Assembly (NCBI GenBank): GCA_963705515.1
Contig: CAVPJV010000009.1
Span: forward strand, 682,001 to 746,000
Origin: Gaiellasilicea sp963705515
GTDB taxonomy: Bacteria; Actinomycetota; Thermoleophilia; Gaiellales; Gaiellaceae
DNA: 64,000 nucleotides
Direction: 5' to 3'
In this document: positions 61,698-64,000 of the stretch, one piece after another
Layout of the letters: each line of letters begins with the position of its first letter
How positions within the stretch are numbered: position 1 is the stretch's first letter
The notes under the pieces: generated by a model
What the model was told of the DNA's origin: nothing
What the model saw: the letters and a program-made list of their open reading frames with translations, nothing else
Databases searched by the model: none
Position numbers and translations under genes: made by a program

Positions 61698-62818
61698 GCG
61701 ACGAGCCGCGCGGGGCTCATCCGCTCGAGCAGCTCGTGCGGCTGGCCGGCGATCGCTCGCGCGACGAGCTCGCCGCACATCAGCCCGAGCACGTTGCCGT
61801 GGCCGGAGTAGCCACCGGCGATCCAGACACCGTCGTGAACGGGATGGCAGCCGACGACCGGCATCAGATCGGGAACGAGCCCGAACACACCCGCCCAGCG
61901 GTGCGTGACCGCCGGCTTTCTTCCGAGCAACGCCTCGGCGAAGCCCTCCAGCGCCCCTTGGATCCGCTCCGTCGTCGCCTCTTCCGCCGTGAACTCCGAG
62001 TCCATGTCCGCGTCCCGGAAGCCGCCGACGATCAGCCGGCCCTCCTCGTTCTGGTGCCAGTAGTCGTAGCCGTGCCGACCGTAATGCGGCATCGGGAACA
62101 GGCGCTCGGAGAGCGGCTCGGTCGCGATCATCTGCCCGCGCGTCGGGATGATCAGCCCCTCGAGCTCCCCGAGCAGGCCACTCGGGTAGCCGTCGGTGGC
62201 GACGAGGACGGTCTCGGCCTCGAGCTGGGCCAGGTCCTTGACCCGGTCGTGCTCTCGGATCTCGACGCCGGCCTCCGCCGCGGCGAGCGCGAGCCGCCTC
62301 ACGAGCCGCGCCGGCTGCAGGACGGCGTCGTCCGGATGGAAGAGCGCCCCCGGGAAGCGGCCGGCCAGAGGCTCCGGGAGCTCGTCGCGCCACTCGGCGG
62401 CGAAGCCGTCCTCGCGCAGCGCCTCGTACTCCGCCCGCAGCTCGTCCCGCTCATCGTCGCCGGCAAGCCGGAGGCTGCCCGTCCGGCGGACCGCATCACC
62501 GCCGAGCTCGGCCATCCGGTCGACGTAGGCCTCCGTCAGCCGCCAATAGTCCGCAGCGGCATCGTGGCCGAGCCACGCACGCGCGCTGTCGTATGCCATC
62601 GCCCCGCCGCGGAGGGCAAAACCACCGTTGCGGCCGCTGGCGCCGGAGGCGACCGCGCGCGCCTCGTGCAGGCGCACGCGCTTCCCAAGGCGTGCAAGCA
62701 TGAGCGCAGCCGAGATGCCGGTGATGCCGCCGCCGACGACCTCGACGTCGGCCGTCGCCGAGAGCGGCTGCGAGCGGAGGGTCGGAGTGGCTTCGGCAAG
62801 CCAGAACGAGTCGGCCAC
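61694..62818 (-). CDS. FAD-dependent amino-acid oxidoreductase (DAO family)
   Basis: 374 residues: N-terminal FAD loop VEVVGGGITGISAALMLARLGKRVRLHEA, the DAO-family ASGASGRNGGFALRGG turn, YDYWHQNEEGRLIVGGFRD, and the C-terminal GVWIAGGYSGHGNVLGLMCGELVARAI. It resembles gamma-glutamylputrescine oxidase or glycine oxidase-type enzymes, which oxidise amines and release peroxide. No membrane helix. Four bases overlap with the convergent ornithine cyclodeaminase-like gene; DprA is upstream 10 bases away. Confidence 0.88.
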   Translation of the reverse strand: MADSFWLAEATPTLRSQPLSATADVEVVGGGITGISAALMLARLGKRVRLHEARAVASGASGRNGGFALRGGAMAYDSARAWLGHDAAADYWRLTEAYVDRMAELGGDAVRRTGSLRLAGDDERDELRAEYEALREDGFAAEWRDELPEPLAGRFPGALFHPDDAVLQPARLVRRLALAAAEAGVEIREHDRVKDLAQLEAETVLVATDGYPSGLLGELEGLIIPTRGQMIATEPLSERLFPMPHYGRHGYDYWHQNEEGRLIVGGFRDADMDSEFTAEEATTERIQGALEGFAEALLGRKPAVTHRWAGVFGLVPDLMPVVGCHPVHDGVWIAGGYSGHGNVLGLMCGELVARAIAGQPHELLERMSPARLVA

Positions 62819-62827
62819 GCGGCGATG

Positions 62828-63811
62828 CTAGCTGGCGGCACGATAGACACCTTCCTCCTCGTTCACGAGGCCGGCGAGCTCGAGCTCGGTCAGCACGACG
62901 GCCAACTCGCCGGCGGAAAGCCCGGTCGCGCGTGTGAGCTCGTCGGCTCCCGCAGGCTCGGCCCGCACGTGCTCGAGGACGGCAGAGGCCGTCTCGCCGA
63001 GGTCGACCGTGCCCGCGGACGCGACAACCAGGCCGTAGCCCTCGAGCACGTCCTGAGCGCACGTCAGCGGGGTGGCGCCGAGCCGCAGCAACCCGTTCGA
63101 CCCTACCGACAGCGTCGAGGTGATCTCGCCCGGCACCGCCAGCACTTCCCTCCCCTCCTCGAGCGCGAAGTCGGCGGTGATCAGGGCGCCGCTTCGCTCT
63201 CGCGCCTCGACGACCACGGTTGCGGCGCAGAGCCCGGCCACGATCCGGTTGCGCGCGGGAAAGCGCCAGGGTGCGGGCTCGACGCCCGGTGCGTACTCCG
63301 AGACGAGGAGCCCGGTTGCAGCGACCTGCTTCGCGAGCTCACGATGGGCGGCGGGATAGTCGCGGTCGATGCCGCAACCGAGGACGGCGACAGTCGGTTC
63401 GGAGGCCTCGAGCGCGCCGCGATGGGCCTCGGCGTCGACGCCGCGGGCGAGACCGCTGACGACGATGAGGCCGGCAGCGGCGAGGTCGCGGCCGAGGCCG
63501 CGGGCGACCTGCCGGCCGTAGGCGGAGCAGGCACGCGCGCCGACGATCGCTACGGCCGGCCACGCGAGCAGCTCGGCGTCTGCCGCACCGCGGAGAAAGA
63601 GGCCCGGCGGCGGATCGTGGATCGCTCGGAGCAGCGGCGGGAAGCCGGCGTCGGAGCGAGCCAGGAACCGAATCCCGAGTGCGTCGAGCCTCGCCAGCTC
63701 GGCGCCGGCGTCGAAGCGCGCCTTGAACGCCGCGAAGCGAGCGCTTCGGGGCTCTCCGACGAGGTGCGCATCGTTCGCAGCGGCGAACGCTGCGAGCGCG
63801 AGCTCGTTCAC
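62828..63811 (-). CDS. dprA: DNA-processing protein DprA
   Basis: 327 residues: the Rossmann-like core YPPL-type start PPLLRAIHDPPPGLFLRG, then VAIVGARACSAYGRQVARGLGRDLAAAGLIVVSGLARGVDAEAHRGAL, PAGVEP-type EYAPGVEPAPWRFPARNRIVAGL and a C-terminal winged-helix end. DprA loads RecA on incoming single-strand DNA in natural transformation. The GTG start overlaps the upstream YifB stop (GTGA), the usual order of these two genes. Confidence 0.93.
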   Translation of the reverse strand: MNELALAAFAAANDAHLVGEPRSARFAAFKARFDAGAELARLDALGIRFLARSDAGFPPLLRAIHDPPPGLFLRGAADAELLAWPAVAIVGARACSAYGRQVARGLGRDLAAAGLIVVSGLARGVDAEAHRGALEASEPTVAVLGCGIDRDYPAAHRELAKQVAATGLLVSEYAPGVEPAPWRFPARNRIVAGLCAATVVVEARERSGALITADFALEEGREVLAVPGEITSTLSVGSNGLLRLGATPLTCAQDVLEGYGLVVASAGTVDLGETASAVLEHVRAEPAGADELTRATGLSAGELAVVLTELELAGLVNEEEGVYRAAS

Positions 63812-64000
63812 GCGGCGAGCTCCTTCGGCGAGCGGTACGCGAGCGCCTCGGCGACATGCTCGGGGAGGACCGCATCGGCGCCCGCGAGCGCCGCTGCGGT
63901 TCGTGCCACTCGGGCGACCCGAGCGCGGCCGCGCCCTGAGAGCGGGAGGCGCTCGACGGCCCGGCTAAGGAGCTCCTCGGCCTCCGCCGTGCGCCGCAGC
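63808..64000 (-). CDS. YifB/ComM-like magnesium chelatase-family protein, C-terminal part (cut by window edge)
   Basis: The visible 63 residues read LRRTAEAEELLSRAVERLPLSGRGRARVARVARTAAALAGADAVLPEHVAEALAYRSPKELAA. The SGRG..R..RVARTAA.LAG...V...HVAEAL.YR pattern is the C-terminal helical end of YifB/ComM ATPases. It overlaps the start of dprA, the usual pairing. The ATPase part lies beyond the window. Confidence 0.85.
   Translation of the reverse strand, partial: LRRTAEAEELLSRAVERLPLSGRGRARVARVARTAAALAGADAVLPEHVAEALAYRSPKELAA

Noticed and set aside
1..64000. Insertion sequences, integrase, prophage or CRISPR array
   Set aside because: No transposase or integrase motif, no long terminal repeats and no regularly spaced repeats were seen on either strand.

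Overview
This is a high-GC, gene-dense bacterial chromosome segment of about 81 features. SARP/BTAD regulators, the layout of the AddAB-like helicase-nuclease, many GTG/TTG starts behind AGGAGG sites and a typical actinobacterial set of small stress proteins point to an actinobacterium. The isocitrate dehydrogenase, the small MARKTVLVSDISG-type protein and the baeRF/Vms1-like protein suggest class Thermoleophilia (Gaiellales/Solirubrobacterales); that placement is inference from gene content, with no rRNA in the window. No CRISPR array, transposase, prophage or replication origin was found, and no stretch longer than about 300 bases lacks a gene or a described element.

Layout. 0-9.6 kb: edge of a methyltransferase, a GNAT enzyme, DUF1810, a DHA2 efflux pump with a divergent TetR repressor, a two-gene membrane operon (flippase-like protein plus holin/phosphodiesterase fusion), a Na+/H+ antiporter, a ZIP-like transporter and a small K+ channel. 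9.6-13.6 kb: AI-2E exporter, DUF7144, a cysteine-free CMD protein, nitronate monooxygenase and VOC protein; two copies of one palindrome lie here. 13.6-17.6 kb: an exopolysaccharide-type locus (lipoprotein polysaccharide deacetylase, secreted LanC-like toroid protein, small two-helix membrane protein, PgaC-like GT2). 17.7-31.6 kb: alcohol dehydrogenase, an aldo/keto reductase remnant, YceI, a minus-strand envelope/stress operon (coiled coil, HdeD, USP remnant, DUF1003, membrane protein, AI-2E) and two large SARP regulators flanking DUF1269 and a diacylglycerol-kinase-like gene. 31.7-38.5 kb: metal and efflux block (lipoprotein, cation transporter, CadC-like ArsR sensor, DHA2 pump with TetR, hydrolase, multicopper oxidase with heavy-metal-binding domains) that ends exactly at the 3' end of an initiator tRNA. 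38.5-64 kb: housekeeping: PAP2, Ppx/GppA, CBS protein and glutamate dehydrogenase, tRNA-Leu, DUF3105, RmuC, baeRF, TrxB plus PAS/zinc-ribbon protein, endonuclease III, phosphoesterase, AddAB-like pair, cupin, isocitrate dehydrogenase, HD-GYP, transhydrogenase pntAA-pntAB-pntB, ornithine cyclodeaminase-like, amino-acid oxidase, DprA and the end of a YifB/ComM-like gene.

Data quality. At least two dozen genes can be read as full-length family members only if one or more single-base frameshifts are repaired. These are very dense between 10 and 31 kb and sparse after 35 kb. Most look like one-base indels in G/C-rich text, so I treat the genes as CDS carrying probable sequence errors rather than as pseudogenes, and state the approximate shift position in each entry.

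Functional picture. The left half is rich in envelope, ion-transport and stress functions, each with a local regulator: TetR next to its pump, CadC-like repressor next to a cation transporter, SARP regulators beside the stress genes. The right half holds DNA repair (nth, addAB-like, rmuC, dprA), redox supply (trxB, pntAB) and central carbon/nitrogen enzymes (icd, gdh).
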